DNA of 64,000 bases from Bathynomus jamesi (GCA_023014485.1 JAJOZX010007472.1:1-64000), one strand, 5' to 3'; numbered from the stretch's first letter, positions 1 through 11,378 are shown. A program made the numbers and translations. The notes: generated by a model from the sequence alone, not told the origin.

Positions 1-703
1 GATGACCTAGTCTCTAACCTGACTATTGGTGAAAATTTGAGCAACAGCGATCATAATTTGATTAGGTTTGACCTCAGGGTTCCAGTTAATACACGCGAAA
101 AGACTCGTGAAAGACTGGATTTCTCGAGCAATTTGAAAGCTTCCGAAGTAGTTTAGACACGCATGAAATTCTAATAATGAGGATGTCAATGTCACCTGAG
201 CTCATATATGGATCAATTTAGATATTACAGAACACTTTTATACCCACTAAAATAATTTACTTAACAAAGTCGCCGAATGGTTTACAACGAAATTAGCAGT
301 TTTTATTACGGGAAGAAATAGAGCCTACAAACTAGTTAAGTCACATTTCAACCAGACTAATTCAGAAACTATATAAACCTACGTAGGAGGTTAAGTCTTA
401 ATTAGATCAGCCAAACGTGATGAAGAACCTAGAGTTGCCTCACTCTGTAAAGTTAACCCTAAAGAATTTTTTGCCCATGTTAATAGCAGAAAGCCATTAA
501 AAATTCTGTAGGCCCCTTAAAGATAGAATGGCGTACTGAATTCGGTGATAAAGATATAGCTAATACGTTAAACGAGTTCTTCGTTACAGTCTTCACGGAG
601 GAATACACAATAGAAGTGCCAAGTCCTCGATTACATATGACGGTGACCATCCCGTAGAGACCATAAGTTTTACGAGAAATGAGGTACAGCAATTAATTGA
701 TAG

Positions 704-1018
704 ATGAATAAATACAAATCACCTGGCCCCGACTTATTTCTTCCAAGGGTATTAAAAGAGGTTAGCCACAATGTTGTTGACAACTTAGTAACCATATTCA
801 AACAATCAATCGAGTTAGGGAAAGTTCCAACCGACTGGAAGTTAGCAAATGTAACACCACTCTTTAAAAAGGGTGACAGGGAAAATCCTTGCAATTACCG
901 CCGGATCAGTTTAACATCAATTGTCGGCAAACTGTTGGAATCCATCATTACAAAAAGTATTGTGTATCACCTTGAATCTAACAATCTAATTTTTTATTCT
1001 CAACATGGATTTAGGTGA
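704..1018 (+). pseudogene. Reverse transcriptase fragment (fingers/palm start) of CR1-like LINE
   Basis: This is the longest open piece of the first LINE's RT. It holds the SPGPD motif that opens LINE RT domains, then VPTDWKLANVTPLFKKGD, then YRRISLTS (canonical YRPISLTS with P replaced by R), ending in QHGFR at a TGA stop. The RT continues in other frames past 1020 with CLTNLLDFF and DFQKAFD. The open piece has no start codon with meaning; it is a window through a broken ORF2. Confidence 0.85.
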
Positions 1019-1745
1019 CATAGATCCTGTCTGACAAACCTGTTAGACTTTTTCCATAATATGCATACACTATACGATGCAAGTAGGGCAATAGATATAG
1101 TGTATCTCGACTTTCAAAAAGCCTTTGACAAGTCCTCACGCGAGTTTGATGGCTAAAGTCAGAGGACTAGAATCACCGGGCTTGTTTCCAACTAGATTGA
1201 GGATTGGTTAAAAAATAGAGAGCAGAGAGTGGTAATAAATGGAGTGGCTTCGGAGTGGGCGTCCGTCACCAGTGGTGTCCCACGGGTTCCGTTCTCGGTC
1301 CTTTCATTTTTATCATCTATATTACGATATAGACGTCGGGCTTCTAAGTACAATCTCCAATTTGCAGACGATACGAAATTGGTAGTGTAGGTACTGAGGA
1401 GGGCGTAAGAACGGTTCAGAATGATCTTGACAGGTTGGGCAAATGGTCTGCTACTTGGCAGATGCTATTCAACTTGGACAAATGTAAGGTATGCACAGAG
1501 GCTATAAAACCCGAAGATCGATTACTCTCTCTTGGGAAGGAACTTGACTGAGACCGATCTAGAGAAAGACTTAGGAGTCTATATCAGCAATGATCTGAAA
1601 CCGTCGAAGCACAGTGCAGAAGTCGAAAAGAGGGCCTTAAAATATTAGGTTATATTAAAAGGCAGTTCCAGTTTCGGAACAAGGAGACTGTAATGTCTCC
1701 TTATAATTTACTAGTCAGACCTCAACTGGAATACTGTGCGCAGTT

Positions 1746-1964
1746 TTGGTCTCCGTCCTCAGGAAGAATATAGAAAGGTTAGAAAGAGTACAAGCAAGGG
1801 CTACAAAATTGATCCCTTCAATGAGAATGCAAAGCTACGAACGGAGATTGGAGCGCCTAAATCTGTTTAGCTTAGAGAAGAGGAGGTTGCGGGATCAGCT
1901 TATTCAAGTCTTCAAGATGCTCACTGGAATAGACAGGGTATTACAGAAACTTATTCTCACTTAA
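1746..1964 (+). pseudogene. C-terminal region of CR1-like ORF2
   Basis: Encodes LERVQARATKLIPSMR and then RLRDQLIQVFKMLTGIDRV, the conserved region downstream of the RT thumb in CR1/L2-like ORF2 proteins. The same block is seen at 25332-25835 and, on the minus strand, at 37934-38152. The sequence beyond the stop at 1964 still resembles the usual C-terminus (WNQLPSEVV, FKNRLDKY around 2060-2130) in another frame. Confidence 0.8.
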
Positions 1965-2345
1965 TGCTAATCCGACAAGAAATAATGGGTTTAAACTGGA
2001 ATTAAAGATATTTAGGACCTCTGTCTGCGAGAATTTCTTTTCCTATAAATAGTTAATATCTGGAACCAACTTCCCTCAGAGGTTGTTTCAAGCCAAAGTG
2101 TAAATGTGTTTAAAAATAGGCTAGACAAGTACTGAATACTCTCATAGTTTAAGACTAAATATAACGTAACTCTGCAGGAGTTCGCTTGCACGGTGTCTCT
2201 GTGGGCATGCTATTATAGGGCTTTTTATATATTCTCCACTTTCCTGTAAAATTTCCTTGGCTACTTTTCCAGGGTTAGTTTTTTCTTCAACCTTTTTCCG
2301 TACCTGCCTCTGGCAGGGAGGTAGTGGAGGGTGGGGAGAGAGCCT

Positions 2346-2369
2346 TATACTTTTCCATCCAGTTTCTAC

Positions 2370-2440
<71 letters not shown>
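2346..2440. repeat. (CA)n then (TA)n microsatellite
   Basis: A short CA run near 2371-2382 leads into about 60 bases of pure TA. It separates the LINE 3' end from the TIR element that starts at 2441. Many elements in this window abut such TA arrays. Confidence 0.95.
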
Positions 2441-2445
<5 letters not shown>

Positions 2446-3148
2446 GTAACAAAAGTCTGTTATCATAAGATATAACAAATTGATCGTGATGAGTTTGTAT
2501 GTATTACGTGGCAATACTGTTAGGTTGTTGGCAATGAAGATGCACATTCGCAGGTTGATCCCAGAATTACTGTATGGGCAGGAATTCAAGAGGAACCATC
2601 ATAGGACCATACTTTTTTGATGAAACCATGAACGGGGATTCTTACTTGAACAACATTCTGGAGGGAATTTTGCAAAAGTACATTGACGAATGTATTTGGA
2701 TGCTAGACGAAAGTTCTGGTTTCAGCAAGATGGTGCACCTCTGTATTTCGCTCGTTCAGTGAGACAATAGTTGGATGAGAATCTTCGTAGCAGATGGATA
2801 GGACGCCCAGGTTGTGTGGAATGCCGCCCCGAAGTTCTGATTTCACCCCACTTGACTTCTTCTTGTGGGGCCACTTAAAGTCCGTTGTTTATGAGTCAAG
2901 ACCTCGAACGATCCAGCAGTTAAAAGAAAAAATTACAATGTAACAGAATTAGTTCGGAAACACTTCAAACCGTAACACGACAGCTTAGAAAAACGAATAG
3001 AAATGTGTCAACGTCTACATGGAATGCAATTTGAGCATGTAATGGATTAATTGTTAAGGTGATTGTATTGTTTGTAATGTAGAGTTAAAACTATTTTCTC
3101 GTTCAATCCTGTTATGTCTTATTTCCCTATGAGAACGGACTCTTGTTA

Positions 3149-3155
<7 letters not shown>
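2441..3155 (+). mobile_element. IS630/mariner-type DNA transposon, degenerate, with TIRs
   Basis: Both ends lie in TA arrays and are imperfect inverted repeats: AGGGTGTAACAAAAGTCTG on the left and, read on the other strand, AGGGTATAACAAGAGTCCG on the right. The interior encodes a broken transposase carboxyl half on the plus strand: GPYFFDET near 2596, then remnants of the QDGAP, VR-LDE-RWIGR, SPDLTP-DFF-WG signature between about 2730 and 2880. TA target duplication is expected for this superfamily but cannot be separated from the TA arrays here. Short length and stops show a dead copy. Confidence 0.75.
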
Positions 3156-3195
<40 letters not shown>

Positions 3196-3212
3196 ATATA
3201 TATATATATAAT
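3151..3212. repeat. (TA)n microsatellite
   Basis: Nearly pure TA with one GATA interruption. It borders the right end of the TIR element at 2441-3155. Confidence 0.95.
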
Positions 3213-3229
3213 AAAACGCCAAGTGCATC

Positions 3230-3820
3230 TTAATATTAATAGAAATCCACTTAAAATTTACTTTTGGCAGTGTGTTGCTCTTGCGTATTCGAGGGTTTGT
3301 CCAAGGCATTTTGAAACGCCTTTTCATGGCCGGGTGTGGCTCCAAACCCCATTTCGCCGTTGTTTCCTGGAAAAAAAGCTCCCATGAAGTCAAACCATTG
3401 ACTGTGCAAAAAGTTAATGAATTTTAAAGCTAAGAATAAGATAAGAATAAGATAAGTAATATTAATATACCTAAAAACTTTAATGACTCTTTTATTATCA
3501 ACTTCTTTTTTTTTCATTTAACACATTTCAGCCTTTATAACCCGGAATAAAAAATAAATTTATCCTGTCTCCTGCATAAATCCCTAAAGTATGGACCCTC
3601 CCACTATTGATTTTAATTAGCACTAAAAAAGGTCATGCGGGTTTTACAGCCGGGTTGCGCAAAGCCTTCTCAAAAGGGGAGGAGCTGTAAAATTGGTTAC
3701 AATGTAAACCTGCAACGCACATTATTTGTGTTTATACTTCAAAGTCGAGTCTTAACGTTTTTAGTGTATACTCTCTATATATTTTACAATGATGCTGCGA
3801 GCTGCTCGTACCTTGAATAT
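3230..3820. other. No recognised gene; moderately complex sequence
   Basis: About 600 bases with short open stretches on the minus strand (for example 3251-3517) whose products I do not recognise. No clear transposon signature, TIR or coding motif is visible apart from homopolymer runs. Confidence 0.5.
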
Positions 3821-3901
3821 ACAGGGTGATCTAAAAATGTTTCCAGAACGTTTACATAAATATTCTTGGGAACACCTTTGCAGATCACTATATATATATA
3901 A

Positions 3902-4128
3902 GAACTCGACGCTTGTGTAGAAGAGCGTCCGCATGAGGAGAAAGAACGAACAAATGAAAAATGAGGCACCTCCCAGGAATCGAACCCGGGATCATCCAAT
4001 TGCCGGTCGGACATGCTAACCACTACCGGCAATTGGATGATCCCGGTTCGATTCCTGGGAGGTGCCTCATTTTTCATTTGTTCGTTTCTTTCTCATCTTG
4101 TACGGACGCTCTTCTACACAAGCGTCGT
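3902..4128. repeat. Palindromic tRNA-like (SINE-derived) inverted repeat
   Basis: Two arms of about 105 bases are near-perfect reverse complements around a short loop near 4011-4025. Read on the minus strand, the loop side carries TAGTGGTTAGCATGTC (A-box-like, about 4010-4025) and the left arm carries GGTTCGATTCC (B box, 3976-3986). The right arm carries the same B box on the plus strand (4045-4055). The A/B spacing fits an RNA polymerase III promoter from a tRNA-derived SINE. The arms could form a very long hairpin. It is not a functional tRNA: no cloverleaf acceptor stem is visible. Confidence 0.7.
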
Positions 4129-4232
4129 TCTTTACATTAATTATAGCGTGTGTTGTTTGCAGTTAAAAAATATATATATATTTTATATATAATATATATA
4201 TATATATATTATATATATATATTATATATACA

Positions 4233-4437
4233 GGGTGGCCCATAAGTCACAATTGTTTATAATTAAAGCGAAAATACATCTAGCAGATTTTTTTAAAAAG
4301 AAATAATATTTGTCGAGATGGTTAGATTTTGCACTTTGAATAATCAATATTTCTAAACTTATTATGAACGTTTACTTTGTTTGAGTTTTTGTATTTTCGC
4401 TTTAATTATAACCGACTGGGACTTATGGGCCACCCTA
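4233..4437. mobile_element. mariner-type MITE
   Basis: It starts CAGGGTGGCCCATAAGT and ends with the reverse complement, ACTTATGGGCCACCCT. The arms extend inward, for instance the block GTATTTTCGCTTTAATTATA and its complement. The element lies between TA-rich tracts. No coding capacity remains, so this is a non-autonomous derivative. Confidence 0.8.
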
Positions 4438-4440
4438 TAT

Positions 4441-4615
4441 ATGTGTGTGTGTGTGTGTGTCACAGAAGTCTGGAATCATAGGCCATTAGGGTTATTTATT
4501 AATTCAATTCAGAAGCCTACGTACAAACACTGATGTGTGTGTATGCAAGTTAATGGCATGCAATTTGAACACTTTTTCTTTAATAAAAGTATAAAGTGGA
4601 TTCTGAGACACCTTG
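4441..4615. mobile_element. Short internally deleted relative of the 2441-3155 element
   Basis: After a (GT)n tract, CACAGAAGTCTGGAATCATA resembles the left end of the 2441-3155 transposon. The block ATGCAATTTGA near 4557 matches that element's 3' region at about 3024. The right end GGATTCTGAGACACCTTG is a rough inverted match to the left. I read this as a MITE derived from the same family by loss of the transposase. Confidence 0.45.
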
Positions 4616-4623
4616 TTTGTATA

Positions 4624-5312
4624 GTCAACTAACTCTCCACAAGTCGAACCTCAATAACTTGAATTTCTCTAACTCGAAATCAATTCATTTCCCGATAGAT
4701 CGTGTATCTATCCAATGTATTTTTACTCTTAACTCGAAGTAGCAAAGGTTATTCTAGTTAACTCGAATACAATTCCAGCAATATTGACAGTGAAGAACTC
4801 GCCGGTGACAATGGAAGAACAGTGGGAAGCAATTTCAACGAAATTAAACCTGGCGAAGAAACAAACATTTATACATCTTTATAGATAAGATGTAGCAATG
4901 TGTGAAGATCTGACCGACGAAGAAACTGTCCTACGGGTACAAAGTAGAATGACCAAGAGAAGCACAAATTTGGCCAAGTGCAAACCAAGCAACTCAGGCA
5001 ATACAACTACTCCGAGCATTTATCGAACTTCACCTGGACTTAGAAGCGGGGACATTCGCAGTATTCGCTGATACTAAAGATACAACAGAGTAGCAAAGTA
5101 ATATAAAGAAACGTCAAAGTCTTTTCACAGATTTTTAAAAATAATTAGAATGTGTGTATTTAAAATACATAATTGTATTTTATATTGCTAATTCATGCGT
5201 TATTATTGACATAGTCACAATTACATTTGGTTTTCCATTAATAAAGAGAGCCAATTCAATAAATCAAATTTTTGATAACTCGAATTTTCAATTTCGACTT
5301 AGCGAGAGTTAA
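4624..5312 (+). mobile_element. pogo/Tigger-like element, internally deleted
   Basis: The left end AGTCAACTAACTCTCC and the right end, whose complement begins AGTTAACTCTCGC, are imperfect TIRs flanked by TA. The interior holds the carboxyl tail of a Tigger/CENP-B-like transposase across two frames: EEQWEAI near 4810, DLTDEETV near 4909, and LRAFIELHLDLEAGTF near 5013. The N-terminal HTH and the DDE core are absent, so it is non-autonomous. Confidence 0.7.
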
Positions 5313-5579
5313 CTATATATATATATATATTTACCTTGAAAACAGTTTTATCAAAACTTGCTGAACGCGACTTTCTTTCACTGCTTCTCCAATTTCCTCT
5401 GGAGAGACATCTGGAAAATCACTCTCTACAAACTTGAAACTCGCAAATGATGCCTCTTTATACCGCGTTAAAAACGGACTAATTTTGAAGAGGAAACTTA
5501 AATTTGCGCAAGCATACATATTATATGCTTAATTAATATTAAACTCAATCTGAAAGTTGAAGTAAAATTGGTATTGTCT

Positions 5580-5781
5580 CGTTATCTCCCCACCAAGTTT
5601 TAATATGTTGTTTATTACATGCCCGGTTAGGTCACTGTACAATGTACACCCTTGACGATTGGTTAGGTTAAATCGTGATATTTTCGTTAGTTTTAACAAA
5701 AATATTACGACTTAACCTAACCAATCGTCAAGGGCGTACAGTTGACCTAACCGGGCATTCATACTTGGTGGAGAGATAACA
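5580..5781. repeat. Foldback palindrome (family A)
   Basis: The sequence from TTATCTCCCCACCAAG to its complement CTTGGTGGAGAGATAA folds back on itself over about 100 bases per arm. It includes CCCTTGACGATTGGTTAGG and its inverse. Related sequence occurs at 27870-27950 and 38330-38410. No coding capacity is present. It is a MITE-like foldback repeat of uncertain superfamily. Confidence 0.8.
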
Positions 5782-5856
5782 GGATAGTATCGTAAAATTT
5801 AGTAAAATGATGATAATAATCCTTCAACTGAAATATAAATTTTCTTTTAAGAAACT

Positions 5857-5874
5857 ACATATATATATATATTA

Positions 5875-5916
<42 letters not shown>
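5857..5916. repeat. (TA)n microsatellite
   Basis: A compound TA array with two short interruptions. It is followed by ATGATGAATAAAACCAC, whose inverse recurs at about 5950-5965 (GTGGTTTTATTCATCAT), forming a small hairpin. Confidence 0.9.
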
Positions 5917-5920
<4 letters not shown>

Positions 5921-6023
5921 AATAAAACCACGAAGGAACACAAAATGGTGGTTTTATTCATCATAAATATTTTTCACGTGTTACCTTCGTGAAATAATTT
6001 TCATATATATATATATATATATA

Positions 6024-6451
6024 CAGGGGCGGATCCAGGAATTTAAGCAGAGGGGGGTCCAGTCTTGGTGGGGCTCGTTACTGATATTTCGGCCGAGGAC
6101 GCGCGAGCGAAGCGAGCGCCAGGGGGGGTGTCCCCCCCCTCGGTAGGAAATTTTCATATTTGAAGATAGCTTTAGATGGATTTGAAGTATATTCCCGTTA
6201 TCAAAATCCTGCTTGCTCACACACCCAGGCCAGGTCTGAAATGTCTCAGGATCGGACATAAACTTTTTTTTCTTTATTCTTTTTAAAGAAATTAATTTTG
6301 TGGCAACCGGGATACATGTACCTTAAGCCATTTTAAGTCTTCAGGTCTTATTTTTCATATATAGGAGCAAACAAACGCAATCGAAAAATCGTTGGTCACC
6401 GTGAGCAGGGGGGGTCCGGACCCCTCGACCCCCTCCCTGGATCCGCGCCTG
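6024..6451. mobile_element. hAT-type MITE
   Basis: The left end CAGGGGCGGATCCAGG is matched by the complement of the right end, CAGGCGCGGATCCAGG. The interior is G-rich, with the GCGAGCGAAGCGAGCGCC stretch often found in such non-autonomous elements. It sits inside TA arrays, so an 8-bp duplication cannot be resolved. There is no transposase. Confidence 0.75.
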
Positions 6452-6459
6452 ATATATAT

Positions 6460-7580
6460 ACTGTATATATAGTTTATTATATACACTGTGTATATATATA
6501 ATTTATATTATATTAGTTAGTCTTCTAAAATCGTTTTCTTTGGGTGAAACGTATTACGAGGATTAACTATGGTAATTCTATTTTAACATTTCTGAACCAC
6601 ACATTATGAAATTCCTAAGTTATATTAAATATGAAGTCTTTTAAAATTCCACAGAAAATTCAGTTATTCAGATTACAGTTACATTAAAATTACGGATTAT
6701 GTCTGATCAGTGACATCATATCTATGAGTAACATACGTAAGCCAAACCAATTTTATATTTGCCAGATTAACACTTTATCCACAAAACTAGGCCTCCAATC
6801 AGTATATTCAAAAATACATAGTATACACAGAGGCTGCTGTACTTGTAATGTGATGACGGCAAAGGAGCTACGAACTTTTTCTTATAAAAATATTGGGCTT
6901 CAGTAATATTGGGTTTCACAGAAATAGTCAAATAGTATGAAGTCTTATTTTCATTTCATTTTAATTTTCTTATTTTAAATGAATTTAAGTTAGGAAGGAC
7001 ACAATGAGTTTTAAGAATGTAGCATGAATTTAAAACTTAGTTACCTCACAATTTTCAGTTTACTACAGGAAAAAGTATTAATGGGTATAGTATAGAAAGT
7101 TGTTTTTCTACATTTTAAACTATATGGGTTCTGTGTCCACTGTGATCATCAAAGTCTACTTACATTTAGTCAGTTCACGCTCGCATTATAATATGTAATT
7201 AATTTCAGATATCGACTTTAAACAGAACATTTTAAGCCAATATTAAGGCCCATCCCTTTCTAGGAGAAAATTAAGAAGATTATTGCAATGCCAATTTTGT
7301 TCTGCCGATAAAATGTCCTTCTTAACTGAATGACTTAGTCTATACTCCATGTTTTCGTTCCATAAACCTTCTAAATGAGCGATTAACAATTAGTGTTGTC
7401 GACTCTGGTTTTATTTTCAAAGTATAACCAGAGACGAAACCTAACCTTTGACTCTCACTTTATATAAAAAATAAAAGTTGAAAATTTCGTTTTCCATTCC
7501 ATTTCCTATTGTAGTGATTCCCATTCCTTCCCTTTTATAATTCATTATTTTCTTTACTTTCTATTATCACTCGTTTTCTC
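6460..7580. other. AT-rich sequence without recognised features
   Basis: Apart from short TA tracts near 6450-6500, I see no TIRs, no coding motifs and no structured repeats here. The stretch is the left flank of the Academ-like element that begins at 7584. Confidence 0.6.
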
Positions 7581-7583
7581 TGT

Positions 7584-7756
7584 TAGTCCAGGCAATTTGT
7601 AGTTAGACCTGGGCAAAATTGCTTCAGAAGCTTTCTAAACTGTTTCCAGCTCAGGAACCATTGCCGAATAACATATCCAAAATCCGACAAACTTGGACCC
7701 CGAAAACACCTCCAAAAATGAAATTCAAAATGGCGGACTGGATGTTTCCTACGAAA
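7584..7756. repeat. Left terminal inverted repeat of the Academ-like element
   Basis: Matches the complement of 16854-17036 through the blocks CTGGGCAAAATTGCTTCAGA, GGAACCATTGC, AACATATCCAAAATCCGACA and AAATTCAAAATGGCGGACTG. A short divergent stretch follows the first 13 bases (7597-7610). Confidence 0.9.
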
Positions 7757-7992
7757 AAAAATATATATATAATTTACGCTTTTATTTATAGAGATACATT
7801 TGATGCTTTTTCTTTCAGTTGTAATGTTTTAAATAATTTAACAATATACAACACAACCAGTTATTACGCAAATATAATGTTATATAGCTTTTTACAGATT
7901 TTTATAATCAATAATACAACAATTATTTTTTTCCCAGTTTCAAGTTATGTTCATTACAGAAGAAGTGATACCTGGTCACAAACATACAGAAA

Positions 7993-8439
7993 TTAATCCT
8001 CTTCATCACTATCATCGGATATATTACCGGTACTTGGGTTGTTATCGCAACCACTGATTTGGCACTCGCCACAAGCGGCTGAACATGGCATTCCATTACG
8101 CTTGCATCCACATCTTGAAGTAGCACATTTCGTCTTGCAGGAGCAGCGGATCATGTTGAGTAGATAATTTGGAGCTGGTGGCTTGTCGCAGGCTGTAGGG
8201 TAGTAGGAATTATTCTTTACATACCAACCCCACTGTTCTGCATCGATCTTCTCTTCTGTAGACTTCCAGATTAGTATTTGAAAGTATGTGCGAAAGCCGT
8301 GGTACTTTGTGGACGCATTGGTAGGTGGCAAACGTTCGGGTGTAACAAAAGATTTAGCTGTAGCTACCTTTTCAACTAACATTCGATGACGTAGTGCGTT
8401 AGTGGATTCAAGTGTTTTGCAGCCATACAACAGAAGCAT
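7993..8439 (-). pseudogene. C-terminal segment of Academ-like protein with CXC-type cysteine cluster
   Basis: Encodes about 148 residues ending in an acidic tail (DDSDEED). Near the end lies IRCSCKTKCATSRCGC, then CSAACGECQISGC, a nine-cysteine run resembling the Tesmin/TSO1 CXC zinc-binding motif. Upstream is a WGWYVKNNSYYPTACDKPPAP block. It follows the nuclease region in the minus-strand gene after a frameshift near 8440-8470. A DNA-binding role for the cluster is inferred from CXC proteins. The stop codon TAA at the end looks like the true C-terminus. Confidence 0.75.
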
Positions 8440-8469
8440 TGCCTTTCTTCCAGCGGCTTCAATGTCAGA

Positions 8470-9529
8470 GTGTTGGCAACAATCAGAACAGAATGTATTT
8501 GCAATGAACGGAGTTCAGCCACCTTCATCAGTGTGTCGAATGCTTGGCTTTACCGATCGAAAAAATTCTGGATGTGCTATCACAGCCCGTGAAAGCATGC
8601 ACAAAGGAGATACTTGCAGATGTCATTGCCTAACAATGATTGAATGCTGAGAATATCATACACAGGATTAGGAGATGGTCCCCGTCTTATATCGCTGCGA
8701 TAGTACAACTTGAAACCACTGTCCTTGGCATGGTACAGAAGGAGAATCAGCAAGTCGGTGTCTTCCCTATTACTGTTGTAGCTGCATTTTCTGATGAGGA
8801 AACTGCTGCACGAACGATGTCCACATCAGCATCCCCATCTGCGTTGTGAACAGTACACCCGTGCTTCTTCAACATCTCACCTACGAGGTAAATAAATGCT
8901 TGCTTGTTGTTTTCATTATCCAAGAAGTGTTCCTTCTGGCCAACAAACTTCATGCTTGGACTGAGATTCACATTTCTGCTTGTCTTGGTGCTGCGTCTTC
9001 TGTGGGTCATGTCCTTGATCGTAGGAGAGCTGCTGTAGCCATCAAAAACAATGATTGCTTTTCCATATGTTTTCAGTGAAATCGGCATATGAGTTGGCGA
9101 TGCTGTCATATGTTTCATCTTGACGCCAGGAAACACGATGTAGTAGAGATCCACCATCCAATACGTACTGGTCTGTGCACTGAATTTCTTGAACTTCTTC
9201 CATGCGTAAAGTGTCAGTGTATTTGATTATTGCATGAGCTAGCTGAGACTTATCGGGTTTCCTCAAGATACTTCGTGATTCGAACAATGCAGGAGGATAT
9301 GCACACAGTTCGTACACATGACATCTTCAAGATTCATGTCTCCGCCAGTGGCAACAGTCATCATTCTCTGAAACAGTAGTGCAGGATCTACTTCTATATC
9401 TGAAGCATCAGTGATCACAACGGCAGAAGCAGATCCTAGTGTTTTCACTTTGTCAGATCTTTTGGCAGAATATGTAAAGGCTTGTTTCCCAATCATTTTT
9501 ACGACAATGTTCGTACCGATTGAATGCAA
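8470..9529 (-). pseudogene. XPG/FEN1-like (PIN-fold) nuclease region of the Academ-like protein
   Basis: Read on the minus strand across four frames: DIEVDPALLFQRM (about 9400), YELCAYPPALFESRSILRK (9317-9260), VLDGGSLLHRVSW (about 9160), IIVFDGYSSSPTIKD (about 9050), VHNADGDADVDIV (about 8830), EDTDLLILLLYHA (about 8750) and FVHAFTGCDSTSRIFSIG (about 8590). The order LDGG, VFDG, ADGDAD, EDTD, GCDS-IG matches the acidic catalytic residues and helix-turn-helix of XPG-N and XPG-I domains. At least four frameshifts separate the pieces. The role is inferred to be strand cleavage or processing during transposition. Confidence 0.75.
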
Positions 9530-9640
9530 TTGATGAACGTAACTCCAGGATCAGCAGTTAGCCCTGTTACAATGTTGCAGAGACCCGAGGTAGAATGGAA
9601 TGGGGATAAGGATTCCAGACGTTCAAGTACTTTCTTCATG

Positions 9641-10159
9641 TCATTTACTGTCCCTGATTTGTCTACTTCCCCTCATTTCCTTGTGCTGTTCACTACTTTC
9701 CAACAAAACTCTGGTGTATTCCTGCATTGCTAAGTTATAAGTCGAGCACAGAGGCATAGAAAAGAGCCACGTTGTCCTTTGGATGTCTGTAAATCCACTT
9801 CCGCGTGTCAGTCCGCCTCTGCTTTTCAGGGAACGCATTAGTACTTGTTCTATCACCAGGTCTGTGCCGAGTCCGGCCCATAATCTGTCGCTTCTTCTTA
9901 CCACAAACTTACCTTCCTGGAACATTTTGTTAACGGCTGGATTTTCAGAAGGCAAACTTAACATTTTCTGCAGGTACAGGTATATCGATTTCAGGTAATT
10001 GTGATGTCCGGCTGCTGCAATTATGGGGATGGTCTCCAGCATAGCTTGCAAGTGCAAATCCCACGAGCCGGTTCTGTCTGCTGTTATCAAGGAACGTGCA
10101 ATGTTGATCATTCGCTGATATTCCAACCAGAGTTGACTTGTTTGCGAAGTAGATTGTAG
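9641..10159 (-). pseudogene. Core region of the Academ-like protein downstream of the hAT insertion
   Basis: Continues in frame from 14265 once the hAT and its duplicated 8 bp are removed. It shows SLITADRTGSWDLHLQAML, AAAGHHNYLKSIYLYLQ, VVRRSDRLWAGLGTDLVIEQ and RGGLTRGSGF followed by STYNLAMQEYT. This block is conserved in a large family of uncharacterised invertebrate proteins I recognise by sense. The EQ in VIEQ is a candidate third acidic catalytic residue, which is inference. The frame breaks near 9665. Confidence 0.7.
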
Positions 10160-10167
10160 GTCAGTTT
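10160..10167. repeat. Left 8-bp target duplication of hAT (GTCAGTTT)
   Basis: GTCAGTTT here is repeated exactly at 14257-14264, immediately outside the element ends CAGGGCCGG and its complement. Eight bases is the hAT hallmark. Confidence 0.95.
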
Positions 10168-11357
10168 CAGGGCCGGATTAACCATTAAGCAAAATAAGCC
10201 CGTGCTTAGGGCATCAAGGGAAGGGGGGCACCACAGAAATTTTCCATTGTCGGATTTACCATGGATTTATTATACTATTATAATCGCGGCTTATAGCCTA
10301 TAAGCTGTTGAAAACTGAATTATATATATTCATATATAGTATTTATTTTTTTTCATTGTTTGAATTTGTAGTGAACAACAACCCTTTTGAGAGAATAAAT
10401 ATATTTCGTTGTAATCACACACTTTACGCTTTGCGTTATTATTTTGTTTATATCAAATCTTTGAGCGCCATATTAAAAATACATATAGATTAAATATTTT
10501 CGTGTGCTATAGGAAGTTATTCTGAACGTGTGATTTGTGCATATAATATTAAATATATATTTTACATAATCATTTGGTATTGTTTTACAGAAAGATTTAG
10601 GTTTATAGAATTGTAATATAAATTAATATTAAAATAAAAGAAACTATAAACTCTCTATATTGCTGTTGTATCAAGTGATGTTTATCACGGCCATTATAAT
10701 AATAAGATATACTGACCTAAGTTAATTAGCGTTGAAGAAGTTTATCTGTTGCTCTCTCTTCTTCTAGGGTAAGTCTATGAAGTGTACTTTATTTGTATAT
10801 ATAACAATATTTTATCATACACGTATCTTTATTTTATAATTTATTTATCTATTGTCATAACAGTATAAAAGAATTTAGATTGTAATAACCAGAGTGAATA
10901 ATTTGTAATGTATATATAACATCAAACGTAGTTAGGACAATTTAGGCCCTAAGCAAATGTTCATATTTCCTATAATTAAATATTGTGTTTTAAATAAATA
11001 AATAAATGTAAATATAAAATGTGGCTCGTTAATAGTGAAATGTTAATATTGATATTTTTATAGATTGCGTATTATTAATTCTAATGTTAAGTATTTTTAT
11101 TTTATAGGTTTCGGTTCCTTCTTTCGGTTCCTTCTTTTGGTTCCTTCTTTCGTTTGTTCCTTCTTTCGATTTGATTTGTATTCAACATTTCGAGTTGATA
11201 TTTCGGTTGAGTTATATTTAATTGCCACTTATATTTAAATTGCCACTTTGGTTGTGTACGGTTCCCATTTTGTCTTTCTGAGAATAAAAGAACAAAGCCA
11301 AGATTGTGATATGTGTAACTGTGTTGATTGCCACATAATATACAAATAAAATATTCT

Positions 11358-11378
11358 TTTTATTTCTGTATTTTACAG
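11358..11378 (+). promoter_or_regulatory. Probable 3' splice site before the hAT transposase start
   Basis: A T-rich tract followed by TTTTACAG sits 15 bases before the ATG at 11394. The fit to a 3' splice site and the AT-rich non-coding kilobase upstream suggest that the 5' exon or exons lie in 10170-11330. Confidence 0.5.

Larger units (their letters stand above)
1..2375 (+). mobile_element. CR1-like non-LTR retrotransposon, degenerate, 5' end outside window
   Basis: Reads on the plus strand. The first 100 bases encode the tail of an apurinic endonuclease with its SDH catalytic triplet (about 40-60). Reverse transcriptase follows in pieces: the KSPGPD block and the LANVTPLFKKGD / NYRRISLTS motif at 704-1018, DFQKAFD near 1110, FADDTK near 1370, and the C-terminal LERVQARATK block at 1746-1964. 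Frameshifts and stops separate the pieces, so this is a dead copy. The probable 3' UTR runs to the CA/TA tract near 2375. A related copy lies at 18355-25865 and a third 3' fragment at 37850-38160 on the minus strand. Assignment to CR1/L2-like rather than jockey-like rests on the RT and C-terminal motifs only. Confidence 0.85.

Noticed and set aside
2257..2442. Frames running into Tyr-Ile repeats at TA arrays (also 5807, 61548, 51445)
   Set aside because: Translation of microsatellites; no coding signal.
3976..4055. Functional tRNA gene
   Set aside because: A and B boxes are present but there is no acceptor stem or anticodon arm; the sequence is a palindromic SINE-like repeat.
5331..5519. Minus-strand 62-codon frame with an acidic stretch
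   Set aside because: No recognised motif, no homology within the window and no support for expression.
8402..9998. Plus-strand frames across the nuclease region of the Academ-like gene
   Set aside because: Shadows; the conserved motifs are all on the minus strand.
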